This document shows, piece by piece, positions 7,272-15,012 of a stretch of 32,980 nucleotides of DNA (positions are counted from its first letter, which is position 1; every line of letters begins with the position of its first letter). The notes beneath the pieces are model-generated. The model ran no database searches. It had not been told where the DNA came from and saw only the letters and a program-made list of their open reading frames with translations. A program made the translations under genes and the position numbers. Source of the DNA: Muribaculaceae bacterium (GTDB taxonomy: Bacteria > Bacteroidota > Bacteroidia > Bacteroidales > Muribaculaceae); NCBI GenBank assembly GCA_022509145.1, contig JAFLTX010000007.1:1-32980 (forward strand), given 5' to 3'.

Positions 7272-9797
7272 TTAATAGTTTAATCCTACGTTGCTCACCT
7301 TAAGTTCCGAGCCTACACACTTCGACAGGTAGGAATCCATGCTTATCTCGTATCCCCAACCCCACGAAGAAGACCTCGGAGTGGAACCGGGTGCATCCTG
7401 CACACTGCTCGGAATCGGAATTTCAGCCACTACACCTTTGGTAGAGCGGAATCCGAGGACGAGAGTGGTGGCCTTTGTTCTGAATTCATAGCCCGAGAGC
7501 TGCAATGTCACTGTCTGATTCGAACCTTGGGTAAGATCCATCGAGTTGGAAGCCAACACCTTGGTACCGTTCATAACCTTTATGTAGGCTTCGCCTTTCT
7601 CATCATTTATAGGAGAGTAGGAGTACGTAAACGTCACTGACGACGGTCGTGAACCGAATTCGATTCCGTCCTTTCTCGTCTCCACGCCGCCGGTGTAGGA
7701 ATAGCTGCCGAGGAACAACTCACCGGCCGCCCTTTCCTTCACGGACGACGGTTTGTTTCTCGATGACTTGTTCAATACAAATATTCCATGGGCGTCAGTT
7801 GCCGGGAGAGTGCCGGAATGGTCATAAGCCACGCTTCTTACAGTTGCCACCCCGTTGGCTACCAACGTGGAAGGTACGCAGAACCAAGAGTTGAGCGGAC
7901 TTGCCTCGGCATAGCACGTCTTGGCGTTGATTGTGGCCCAACCTTCAGCAGGTCTGTCGGCTTTCATATTGATTTTATTCCCATAGTCGACACCGAGATA
8001 GGTATACGGACCGCCGCAATCTATGAGGCCTAAATTCACGTCTTCTTCCACACTCGAGAAATTGCCGTTGGGAACGGGAGTGTTCGCCTCGGTCGTGAAT
8101 GAAACGGGATCGCCCGCAGAAGAAAGAAGTCTGGGCGTGAGCTCATACGGAGTGGAGGGTTTCAACCCGCTTATTGTGATGATTCCCGTGTTTACGTCGG
8201 TTGAGAGAGTTCCCTGCGAATCGATGCCGTCGAAGCTCAGATTCTCAAGGAGCACCGGAATCTGGTCGTCGTCGGCGTTTACCTTCAGAAGAACCTTCGT
8301 GGCGAAGGGATCGGCAGTGATGGAGTAGCTCGGCATCTCCACCGGCAGAAGCACCTGGTTCTCCTCGGTAACGAGTTTGCCGAATAGATACACTCTTACG
8401 GGTATTTTATCTCTTTCAGTGTCGGGGAGAGAGATGGTGACGATATATCGGTTCGTTTCTACCGAGCGTGTTCTGGTGGCATCTTTCACGTCGATGATCT
8501 CGCAATCCTTATAGATGCCGTTTTTATTCTTAGCCTGGAAAGCCAGGTCGGTTTCCGGATGCGAACCTGTGTAGTAGACCTCGAGCGAGCCCTGGTTAAG
8601 ACCGAAGATTGCGCTCATAGGCGTCACCTCGATCGAGGGAGCCACGCAGACGAGTTTTACGGCCACCGGTTCGGAGGCACGAGTGAATTTATCCACTGCC
8701 TGCAAAGAGAGGGTGTATTCACCCGGAGCAAGATGCACGGGGAGATTGGTGAAATCTACCAGCGCCATCCTGTCTGGGTTCTTGAAGAGGCCTTTTATGT
8801 CGAACCCGAGATCGGCCAGCTGTTGCTGCTTGGTGCCGTCTGCGGCAATCAGCTCAATTTCGCTGCCGAACGGAGGTGTGTAGCGGGCCGAGCTCAAAGT
8901 GAGGTTTACTTTTCCCAGACCACCGTGCGAGATTACGTTGTATCTCATTTTCTCTCCTGTCGAGGTGCCGCTCAGGAATTCTATTACTTCGTCGGCATTG
9001 AACCCGACGGGAACAACCGACGGACCGGGAGTTGAGAAGAGTTCGTCTGAAAGATCGATGGTCACCGTCTCGCGGGTGAGTTCGTCGTCGAAAACAATCG
9101 AGAGGGCCATGTCTTGGCCGGCTGCATCGACGTCAAACTTCACGTTGTAATGGTGCCCCGCTTCGGCTGTGAAGGAAGCGGGCTGCACGGTAACGCTCTG
9201 CCCCTGAGGGTTGGAGAATGTGACGGTAAGGTCTACCTCGCCCGGAACGATGAACGCCGGCCTGGTCTCCTGCGTCTCGAACTTCACCGGAGTGTGGCCC
9301 TTGGATTGGATCACGGTGGAGTAGTCCGAAAGATAGTTCTTGAAATTATCGGTATAGTTGATGCTTACCACCGAGTTGGCCAGTTTTGCATTGACCGACA
9401 CTTCCGTGGTGCGCGCTTCGAGAACGTTCACTACGGCGGCGCCGGAGAAGTGAGGTTTATCGAAACCTTCGTCTTCGAGGCGTCCGTAGAAAGCCGTCAG
9501 TGTGTAGGTTCCGGTTGCGAAACTCGGCTCGGCGGTGAAATGCTCAAGCAGTTCATATTCTTTGCTGAAAGAGCCGTCATGTTTTTCGAGTCTTACGCTG
9601 AAGTCGGACGCCCCGGGCACTTCGAAGAGGTCGGTGGCACGGGTTGAGGGAGCGGCTGTTTCCACCGTTCCGTCGGCCGACACGGTCAATTTAATAGCGC
9701 CCGTCCCCGCATCGCCCATCCAGGGATTATCCTCGTTGCAGGAGGTAAGCCCCAAAAGGAGAGCCACGGCCGCGGCACTACATAATTTTTTCATCAT
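7272..9797 (-). CDS. DUF4493 multidomain lipoprotein, operon leader
   Basis: Predicted 841-residue lipoprotein and the first gene of the six-gene operon. The lipobox (LTSC, Cys 20) is followed by NEDNPW. A DUF4493-type domain (about 35-255) begins with a strand and a TRA tripeptide. One or two Ig-like segments (about 270-495), an FN3-like region (about 495-570) and a C-terminal domain (about 575-841) follow. The C-terminal domain has the same layout as the PCMD domains further along the operon, for example GELFLGSY and a FGSRP strand that match AGNLFVGKF and DFGQP in the 751-residue protein. It lacks the YVDDF ending and closes with KVSNVGLNY, so it is a divergent PCMD relative. Two adjacent Met codons are possible starts. 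A Bacteroides-type -7 element lies 27 bases upstream. Surface location is inferred; function is unknown. Confidence 0.86.
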   Translation of the reverse strand: MMKKLCSAAAVALLLGLTSCNEDNPWMGDAGTGAIKLTVSADGTVETAAPSTRATDLFEVPGASDFSVRLEKHDGSFSKEYELLEHFTAEPSFATGTYTLTAFYGRLEDEGFDKPHFSGAAVVNVLEARTTEVSVNAKLANSVVSINYTDNFKNYLSDYSTVIQSKGHTPVKFETQETRPAFIVPGEVDLTVTFSNPQGQSVTVQPASFTAEAGHHYNVKFDVDAAGQDMALSIVFDDELTRETVTIDLSDELFSTPGPSVVPVGFNADEVIEFLSGTSTGEKMRYNVISHGGLGKVNLTLSSARYTPPFGSEIELIAADGTKQQQLADLGFDIKGLFKNPDRMALVDFTNLPVHLAPGEYTLSLQAVDKFTRASEPVAVKLVCVAPSIEVTPMSAIFGLNQGSLEVYYTGSHPETDLAFQAKNKNGIYKDCEIIDVKDATRTRSVETNRYIVTISLPDTERDKIPVRVYLFGKLVTEENQVLLPVEMPSYSITADPFATKVLLKVNADDDQIPVLLENLSFDGIDSQGTLSTDVNTGIITISGLKPSTPYELTPRLLSSAGDPVSFTTEANTPVPNGNFSSVEEDVNLGLIDCGGPYTYLGVDYGNKINMKADRPAEGWATINAKTCYAEASPLNSWFCVPSTLVANGVATVRSVAYDHSGTLPATDAHGIFVLNKSSRNKPSSVKERAAGELFLGSYSYTGGVETRKDGIEFGSRPSSVTFTYSYSPINDEKGEAYIKVMNGTKVLASNSMDLTQGSNQTVTLQLSGYEFRTKATTLVLGFRSTKGVVAEIPIPSSVQDAPGSTPRSSSWGWGYEISMDSYLSKCVGSELKVSNVGLNY

Positions 9798-9823
9798 AAG
9801 TATTTATTTTTACAAAACAGCCA

Positions 9824-9831
9824 CAAAGGTA
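9824..9831 (-). promoter_or_regulatory. Bacteroides-type -7 promoter element of lipoprotein operon
   Basis: On the minus strand this reads TACCTTTG, a match to TAnnTTTG, 26 bases before the first ATG of the operon. This would give a leader of about 20 bases. No good TTTG is present at the -33 position, so the call rests on the -7 element and its location. A second match, TATATTTG, lies at 9877-9884. Confidence 0.45.
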
Positions 9832-9845
9832 GAAAAAAGAAATCA

Positions 9846-9870
9846 AAACAGCCTAAAAAACGGGCTGTTT
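9846..9870 (-). terminator. Possible ispH terminator or operator hairpin
   Basis: AAACAGCC (9846-9853) and GGCTGTTT (9863-9870) are perfect 8-bp arms around a 9-base loop. On the minus strand the stem is followed by a T-rich run, which fits an intrinsic terminator for ispH, about 190 bases after its stop. The hairpin also sits just upstream of the -7 element of the lipoprotein operon, so an operator role is an alternative. Confidence 0.4.
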
Positions 9871-9939
9871 AGGGTACAAATATACCAAAAAGAACAATTT
9901 TGCCACCCTAAAAAGATGGAAATCGGGAAGCTTTGAAAG

Positions 9940-10047
9940 GGTTGCACCTAATTCCGCCGCTCTTTTTTGGGAATCTGTATGGCGGCGCGCATTGAAGCAC
10001 TTGATACAGTTAAGTTTGTAGTGCTGCTGTTTGAATGAGTAGCAACC
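9940..10047. other. Possible structured RNA element downstream of ispH
   Basis: No gene is seen between ispH and the lipoprotein operon. Within about 108 bases three sets of complementary arms occur: GGTTGC (9940-9945) with GCAACC (10042-10047), CCGCC (9954-9958) with GGCGG (9981-9985), and AGCACT (9996-10001) with AGTGCT (10020-10025). They nest as one closing stem around two hairpins, as in a multibranched RNA. It could be part of the ispH 3' untranslated region or an independent small RNA. The stems are short and may be coincidental. Confidence 0.25.
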
Positions 10048-10055
10048 TAACCCGG

Positions 10056-10919
10056 TTAATTTTCCTCCAGACGTCTGAAAGTTTCCTGCATCAGCCATGC
10101 GGGTGTGGAAGTGGCTCCGCAGATTCCTATGGAGCTCGCCCCGGCGGTCCATTCCGGCTGCAGCTCTTCGGGCGACGAGATGAAATAAGAGCGGGGATTC
10201 ACCTCAAGGCAGGCATCGTAAAGCACCTTCCCGTTACTGCTTTTCGCGCCGCAAACGAAGATTACAATCTCATGGCTCGAGGCAAACTCTTTGATGGCTG
10301 TAAGCCGGTTGGCCACCTGCCTGCAGATGGTGTCGCTCCAATTCAGATTTTCCGACCCGAAACGTTTCTCCAGCTCGGCCACCATCTCGCGGAAACCCTC
10401 GAGGCTGCTTGTGGTCTGCGAGTAAAGATCGATCTTTTTCGACGGATCGAGACGTTGGAGTTCCGCGATGTTTTGCACCACATGGGCCTCCCCTGCCGTC
10501 TGACCCACAAGGCCGTTTACTTCGGCGTGGCCTTTCTTCCCGTAAATGACGATTTGCGAATTCTTGGAAGAGTCGTTCTCCCAGGCGGTCTTTATGCGCC
10601 GTTGAAGCTGAAGCACCACAGGGCAAGTGGCGTCGATGATCTCGATATTGTTTCTCTTGGCCAGTTGATAGGTCGAGGGCGGCTCGCCGTGGGCACGAAG
10701 AAGCATCTTCACGTCGTGAAGGCGCTCCATCTCCTCGTGGGTGATGGTAATCAACCCCTTGCGGCGCAGGCGCTCCACCTCGGCGGTGTTGTGCACTATA
10801 TCGCCCAGGCAATAGAGAATCCCTTCTCGGTCAAGCACCTCCTCCGCCTTCTTGATGGCGGCGGTCACTCCGAAGCAAAACCCTGACTTCGAGTCGATTT
10901 CAACCTTTGACGCGTTCAT
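10056..10919 (-). CDS. ispH: 4-hydroxy-3-methylbut-2-enyl diphosphate reductase
   Basis: Last enzyme of the non-mevalonate (MEP) isoprenoid pathway. It reduces HMBPP to isopentenyl and dimethylallyl diphosphate in the cytosol with a [4Fe-4S] cluster. The three cluster cysteines are visible at residues 15 (GFCFGV), 99 (DATCPV) and 199 (DTICRQ). The substrate-binding residues expected from E. coli IspH also appear: His43 (HNTAEV), His77 (AHGEPP), His131 and Glu133 (GHAEVNG) and Thr169. The length of 287 residues is normal for the Bacteroidetes form, and the protein is complete. The start overlaps the end of cmk by 20 bases, so the two are almost certainly cotranscribed and coupled. It supplies precursors for the menaquinone side chain used by MenA in this window. 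Confidence 0.96.
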   Translation of the reverse strand: MNASKVEIDSKSGFCFGVTAAIKKAEEVLDREGILYCLGDIVHNTAEVERLRRKGLITITHEEMERLHDVKMLLRAHGEPPSTYQLAKRNNIEIIDATCPVVLQLQRRIKTAWENDSSKNSQIVIYGKKGHAEVNGLVGQTAGEAHVVQNIAELQRLDPSKKIDLYSQTTSSLEGFREMVAELEKRFGSENLNWSDTICRQVANRLTAIKEFASSHEIVIFVCGAKSSNGKVLYDACLEVNPRSYFISSPEELQPEWTAGASSIGICGATSTPAWLMQETFRRLEEN

Positions 10920-11592
10920 TAAAAATTTTAATGAGCACCATCATCTGCTCCTCAATAGGCACTTCATTATTGTAGAATGTGATGGCATCCTCAGCCTTTC
11001 TCAGCGGCGATTCCTTGCGGGTGCTGTCGATGCGGTCGCGCTCCATGATGTTGTGAAGCACTTCCTCATAGGTGGCGTGGTTACCCTCCTCGAGCATCTC
11101 CTTGAGACGGCGATGCGCACGGATTTCGGCAGAAGCCTCCACAAACACCTTCATCTCGGCGTCTGGGAATACGGTGGTGCCGATGTCACGCCCGTCCATC
11201 ACGATGCCGCGTTCTTTGCCGTAACCTTGCTGCATCTCGACAAGATACTGCCTTACACCATGAATTTCAGCCACGGGGCTCACCAGTTCGCTCACTTCAA
11301 GGTCGCGGATCTCATGCTCCACGTCTTCGCCGTTCATTATGGTGCGCTGGTTGCCGGCGGCGTCTTTCACAAAAGTGATGTCGATCTCAGGCAGCAGGGC
11401 ACATAATGCCTCGGCGTCAACACCGTTCTCTTTCGACACCACTCCCTTGCGCATCCCATAGAGGGTGACGGCCCGATACATTGCGCCGCTGTCCACGTAG
11501 ATGTAACCTGTATGGCGAGCCAAGGCCTTCGCCATTGTGCTTTTTCCGCTCGACGAAAAGCCGTCGATGGCCACTATTATTTTCTTATCCAT
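10900..11592 (-). CDS. cmk: Cytidylate kinase
   Basis: Phosphorylates CMP and dCMP to the diphosphates using ATP, recycling nucleotides from RNA and lipid turnover. The P-loop GFSSSGKST occupies residues 11-19, followed by DSGAMYRA, the characteristic CMP-kinase nucleotide-binding segment. DGRDIGTTVFPDA and the Arg-rich lid region (about 140-180) are also typical. The start was set at 11592, giving 230 residues. A longer in-frame version adds 19 residues with no family resemblance, whereas MDKKIIVAIDG is the usual beginning. The ATG shares one base with the stop codon of glgB (TAATG), a stop-start overlap that implies translational coupling. The 3' end overlaps ispH by 20 bases. Confidence 0.96.
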   Translation of the reverse strand: MDKKIIVAIDGFSSSGKSTMAKALARHTGYIYVDSGAMYRAVTLYGMRKGVVSKENGVDAEALCALLPEIDITFVKDAAGNQRTIMNGEDVEHEIRDLEVSELVSPVAEIHGVRQYLVEMQQGYGKERGIVMDGRDIGTTVFPDAEMKVFVEASAEIRAHRRLKEMLEEGNHATYEEVLHNIMERDRIDSTRKESPLRKAEDAITFYNNEVPIEEQMMVLIKIFNERVKG

Positions 11593-13595
11593 TATGGCTT
11601 GTATTTTAAGACTAATGCAGTGCGGGCCGGCAGATATAATTTCAGCCATCCCTTCCCTGTCGGGCTGAAGAGGGGGTCTTCAATGGTGAAATGCACCACC
11701 GAAGAGTCAATCAGTCCGTTGCCGCCAAACTCCTTGCTGTCAGAGTCGAGCAGCTCGGTGTAATTCCCTTCCGGGGCAAGCATACCGTACCCTTCGAAGC
11801 TCTTCACCGGATTCCAGTTGAAGACGAACAGAAGGTCTCCCCTCTTGAAGGCGAGCAACTGATCGTTGTCTTTCTTCCAGATCTCCTCGAGGGGTAGCTG
11901 CTGGAAATTGTAAACGCCTGACACCACGCGAATCATCTCGTTGTCGAAACGGTTAAGAAACTTATACTTCAGGTCTTCGCGGTCTACCAGGTCCCACTGG
12001 CGGCGTGCATACTTGTGGCTCCAGCCGTTCCCTTCGCGCGGGAAGTCGATCCATTCCGGGTGGCCGAATTCGTTACCCATGAAGTTGAGATAGCCGCCGT
12101 TGATTGTGGCCAGGGTCACCAGCCTTATCATCTTGTGCAGCGCCATGCCGCGCGACACGGTGAAATCTTCGTCGCCCGTCATCATATGCCAATACATCTC
12201 CTTGTCTATCAGACGGAAGATGATGGTCTTGTCGCCCACAAGTGCCTGGTCGTGGCTCTCGCAATAAGAGATGGTCTTCTCGTCGTCGCGTCGGTTCGTG
12301 AGTTCCCACCAGATGGAAGAGGGATGCCAGTCTTCATCCTTCTTCTCCTTTATCATCTTGATCCAATAATCGGGGATTCCCATCGCCAACCTGTAGTCGA
12401 AGCCTATGCCGCCGTCGTGAAAACTTACGGCCAGCCCGGGCATCCCGCTCATCTCCTCGGCTATGGTTATCGCAAACGGGTTCACCTCATGAATCAGAAG
12501 ATTGGCCAGAGTGAGATATGTGATGGCGTCGGTGTCTTGATTGCCGTCGTAATAATCCGAATAGCTTCCGAAAGCCTTACCGAGACCGTGGTCGTGGTAG
12601 AGCATGGAGGTAACGCCGTCGAATCTGAACCCGTCGAAATGATATTCCTCGAGCCAGAACTTGCAGTTGGATAGCAAGAAATGGAGCACAGCATCCTTCC
12701 CGTAGTCAAAGAGCAGCGAATCCCATGCCGGGTGTTCCCTGCGGGCGCCGGAGTGGAAATATAGATAAGGAGTCCCGTCGAAGAGACCCAGCCCTTCCTG
12801 CTCGTTCTTCACGGCATGGCTGTGCACGATATCCATAATCACGGCTATGCCGCGGCCGTGGGCGTCGTCGATGAGTCGCTTGAGGTCGTCGGGAGTTCCG
12901 AAACGGCTTGAAGCCGCATAAAAACTGCTTACGTGATAGCCGAACGACCCGTAATAAGGGTGTTCCTGAATAGCCATTATCTGGATGGCGTTATACCCGT
13001 CGGCGGCTATTCTTGGCAATACGTTGACACGGAATTCCTCATACGTCCCCACCTTCTCCTCCTGCTGTGCCATACCGATATGGCACTCGTATATCAGCAA
13101 CGGTTTGGTGTCCGGACGGAAGTTCTTCACCTTGAATTCATACGGATGCTCGGGGTCGTAGACCTGCGCGCTGAAGATTTTGGTATTCTCGTCTTGCACC
13201 ACTCTTGTGGCATAAGCCGGAATGCGCTCTCCGCCTCCGCCGGGCCATTCCACATAGAGCTTGAAAAGGTCGCCGTCATGGAGCAGGTCGCCCGGCAGCG
13301 TGAGTTCCCAATTTCCATCGGGCTGACGCTTGAGGGCATATCGCTCCTCGCGGCGCCAGTCGTTGAACGTGCCGGTGAGATAGATTGCATCCGCACCCGG
13401 GGCATATTCCCTGATCACCCAATTGTTTCCTTCTTTGTGAAGCCCGAAATATTTATAGGCGTTGGCAAAGTTGGTGAGGCGCCCTCCGCATTCGGCGGTG
13501 AGGCGCATGAGGGTGCGCTCGGCATCTTGATGGCGCCCTTCTATGGCCTTTGCGTAGGGCTTAAGCCATGGATCGTTTTTCAATATCTCAAGCAT
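11592..13595 (-). CDS. glgB: 1,4-alpha-glucan branching enzyme
   Basis: Transfers alpha-1,4 glucan segments to form alpha-1,6 branches in glycogen (GH13 family). It is 667 residues long. An N-terminal CBM48-type domain (about 50-160, with TGTFNDW) precedes the catalytic barrel. Barrel motifs are present in order: IMDIVHSH, GFRFDG with the likely nucleophile Asp near residue 326, IAEEMSG with the likely acid/base Glu near 380, and CESHDQALVGDK with the third carboxylate. A beta-sandwich domain closes the protein. The wording of the motifs (for example FRFDGVTSMLYHDHG and NEFGHPEWIDFPREG) is closer to eukaryotic GBE1-type branching enzymes than to E. coli GlgB, as is common in Bacteroidetes. 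It lies 48 bases downstream of ribE and is coupled to cmk. Confidence 0.96.
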   Translation of the reverse strand: MLEILKNDPWLKPYAKAIEGRHQDAERTLMRLTAECGGRLTNFANAYKYFGLHKEGNNWVIREYAPGADAIYLTGTFNDWRREERYALKRQPDGNWELTLPGDLLHDGDLFKLYVEWPGGGGERIPAYATRVVQDENTKIFSAQVYDPEHPYEFKVKNFRPDTKPLLIYECHIGMAQQEEKVGTYEEFRVNVLPRIAADGYNAIQIMAIQEHPYYGSFGYHVSSFYAASSRFGTPDDLKRLIDDAHGRGIAVIMDIVHSHAVKNEQEGLGLFDGTPYLYFHSGARREHPAWDSLLFDYGKDAVLHFLLSNCKFWLEEYHFDGFRFDGVTSMLYHDHGLGKAFGSYSDYYDGNQDTDAITYLTLANLLIHEVNPFAITIAEEMSGMPGLAVSFHDGGIGFDYRLAMGIPDYWIKMIKEKKDEDWHPSSIWWELTNRRDDEKTISYCESHDQALVGDKTIIFRLIDKEMYWHMMTGDEDFTVSRGMALHKMIRLVTLATINGGYLNFMGNEFGHPEWIDFPREGNGWSHKYARRQWDLVDREDLKYKFLNRFDNEMIRVVSGVYNFQQLPLEEIWKKDNDQLLAFKRGDLLFVFNWNPVKSFEGYGMLAPEGNYTELLDSDSKEFGGNGLIDSSVVHFTIEDPLFSPTGKGWLKLYLPARTALVLKYKP

Positions 13596-13643
13596 CCTTC
13601 AGGTTTGGTTTAGGTGATTGTTAAAAAGCAGTCTTCTCCCGGG

Positions 13644-14249
13644 CTATGCCAGGGTGGTGATTCGGGCTATGTATTTCCCCACTATGTCGAACTCAAGGTT
13701 TACCTTGGTCCCCACTTCTATCTGGCAGAAGTTGGTATGCTCGAACGTATAGGGGATTATGGCCACACGGAAGGATTCTCTCTCCGAGTCGCATACGGTG
13801 AGGCTTACGCCGTTGACCGTTACCGATCCTTTCTCCACCGTTACATAACCTTTCTTTATCAACGCGGGGTCTGCCTTATATTCAAATTTGAAATACTTGC
13901 TCCCGTCGGCTTCGGCCACGTCGGTGCAGACGGCCGTGGTGTCTACATGACCCTGGACGATGTGCCCGTCGAGTCTTCCGTCAATCTTCATCGAGCGCTC
14001 GAGGTTTACCAGACTCCCCTCGCGAAGGTCACCGAGGTTGGAGCGGTCGAGGGTTTCCTGAATCGCCGTTACGGTGTAGGTGCCGTCGCCGTGGAGACCT
14101 ACAACGGTCAGACACACACCATTATGCGCCACGCTCTGGTCGATATGCAGTTCGTCGGTGAAAGGCGCACGCAGCCGGAGGTGTACATTCCCCCCTTCGC
14201 GAGTTATCCCCACCACTTCTGCCGTGGCTTCAACTATTCCGCTAAACAT
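13644..14249 (-). CDS. ribE: Riboflavin synthase, alpha subunit
   Basis: Dismutates two molecules of 6,7-dimethyl-8-ribityllumazine into riboflavin and a pyrimidinedione, the last step of riboflavin synthesis. The 201-residue protein starts with MFSGIVE, the family hallmark (usually MFTGIIE). It contains two tandem lumazine-binding domains. The first has HNGVCLTVV and the second has GHIVQGHVDT (about 94-103) and NGVSLTVC. Conserved SNLG and LERS segments link them. Length and ends are normal. No other rib gene is in the window. The nearest upstream gene on the same strand is the DUF4923 protein, 53 bases away, with a small hairpin in the gap. Confidence 0.95.
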   Translation of the reverse strand: MFSGIVEATAEVVGITREGGNVHLRLRAPFTDELHIDQSVAHNGVCLTVVGLHGDGTYTVTAIQETLDRSNLGDLREGSLVNLERSMKIDGRLDGHIVQGHVDTTAVCTDVAEADGSKYFKFEYKADPALIKKGYVTVEKGSVTVNGVSLTVCDSERESFRVAIIPYTFEHTNFCQIEVGTKVNLEFDIVGKYIARITTLA

Positions 14250-14269
14250 TTCTATTCCTATCGTTTAGA

Positions 14270-14288
14270 TCCTCCATAATAAGGAGGA
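14270..14288. terminator. Small hairpin between DUF4923 gene and ribE
   Basis: TCCTCC (14270-14275) and GGAGGA (14283-14288) form a 6-bp stem with a 7-base AT loop, between the DUF4923 stop codon and the ribE start. There is no U-run. It could be a weak terminator, a processing site or a translational element 20 bases before the ribE ATG. Confidence 0.3.
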
Positions 14289-14302
14289 GATATGTTAATA
14301 TT

Positions 14303-14911
14303 TTACTTATAAGCAAAACCTACGAGCAGTCCGTCGTAGCTTCCCAGGAGGTTCCCCACCGTGCTCGCCAGCGAATTGCCGCTGAGTTTCGCGATGGATG
14401 AAAGAAGCGTCTGCAATTTCGAGGCGTCAAACATCACGTTGAGACCTTTGAGAGGCTTCTCCACGTATGCTTTTATCTTTCCTACCTTGAACGTGCCGAA
14501 GGGGGTGAAATTGAAATCGAAATTGCCGTCGGAGCGTTTCTCGATTTTCCCCTTCAGAGATATCCCTTTCACTTTCAATACGAAAGAACCGTCGCTTTCC
14601 ACTGTCAGCGTGGAGTTGTTGAGTCCCAGCTTGTTGTAGTAGGGATTCAGCTTGCTCTCGATGGTCGAGGCTACGGCTGCGCCGCCGGCCTTCTTGAGAG
14701 CATTGTCGCTCTGGAAAGCCACGGCCGAGCCTGTGGCGCTCCATGTTCCCACCATCTGGCTAACGGTGATGTCTGATTGGGTTAAAAGTCCGTCCACAAC
14801 TCCCGAAACGGCCGGGGCTGCTTTCCCAAGCAGCGACTTGAGGTCTAATGCTTTTGAAGGTGTTGCGATTGTCGCTACCATCACGGCGGCTAAAAGAATT
14901 AACTTTTTCAT
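14303..14911 (-). CDS. DUF4923 family secreted protein
   Basis: A 202-residue protein with a clear signal peptide (MKKLILLAAVMVATIATPSKA), cleaved near residue 21. The mature part has the DUF4923 layout known from Bacteroidales: VGTWSATGSAVAFQSDN near residues 54-70, then KKAGG, then alternating beta strands. The overall shape suggests a lipocalin-like barrel of the periplasm or outer membrane, but no ligand is known and no catalytic residues are seen. A -7 promoter element lies 26 bases before the start. The divergent neighbour is tadA. The family assignment is from memory of the conserved segments; function is unknown. Confidence 0.82.
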   Translation of the reverse strand: MKKLILLAAVMVATIATPSKALDLKSLLGKAAPAVSGVVDGLLTQSDITVSQMVGTWSATGSAVAFQSDNALKKAGGAAVASTIESKLNPYYNKLGLNNSTLTVESDGSFVLKVKGISLKGKIEKRSDGNFDFNFTPFGTFKVGKIKAYVEKPLKGLNVMFDASKLQTLLSSIAKLSGNSLASTVGNLLGSYDGLLVGFAYK

Positions 14912-14936
14912 ACCTTAATATTTGTAATCTATTCTG

Positions 14937-14944
14937 CAAATTTA
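14937..14944 (-). promoter_or_regulatory. -7 element of the DUF4923 gene
   Basis: The minus strand reads TAAATTTG, matching TAnnTTTG, ending 26 bases before the ATG at 14911. The -33 box is not recognisable. Confidence 0.45.
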
Positions 14945-14954
14945 CAAAATTTCC

Positions 14955-14962
14955 TAATTTTG
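14955..14962 (+). promoter_or_regulatory. -7 element of tadA
   Basis: TAATTTTG matches TAnnTTTG. Transcription would begin near 14969, giving a leader of about 44 bases before the tadA ATG at 15013. It is divergent from and only 10 bases away from the DUF4923 element, so the two promoters may compete. No -33 box is seen. Confidence 0.45.
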
Positions 14963-15012
14963 CAGATACTTTTGATCCTTATAAACGAAATTTTTTAACA
15001 ATACGTCGATCT

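Noticed and set aside
9940..10047. tRNA-like cloverleaf
   Set aside because: Nested arms exist, but there is no T-loop consensus, anticodon arm or proper acceptor geometry, and the element is longer than a tRNA.
11593..11649. Longer N-terminus for cmk
   Set aside because: The extra 19 residues lie inside glgB, and the usual kinase start MDKKIIVAIDG is at 11592.
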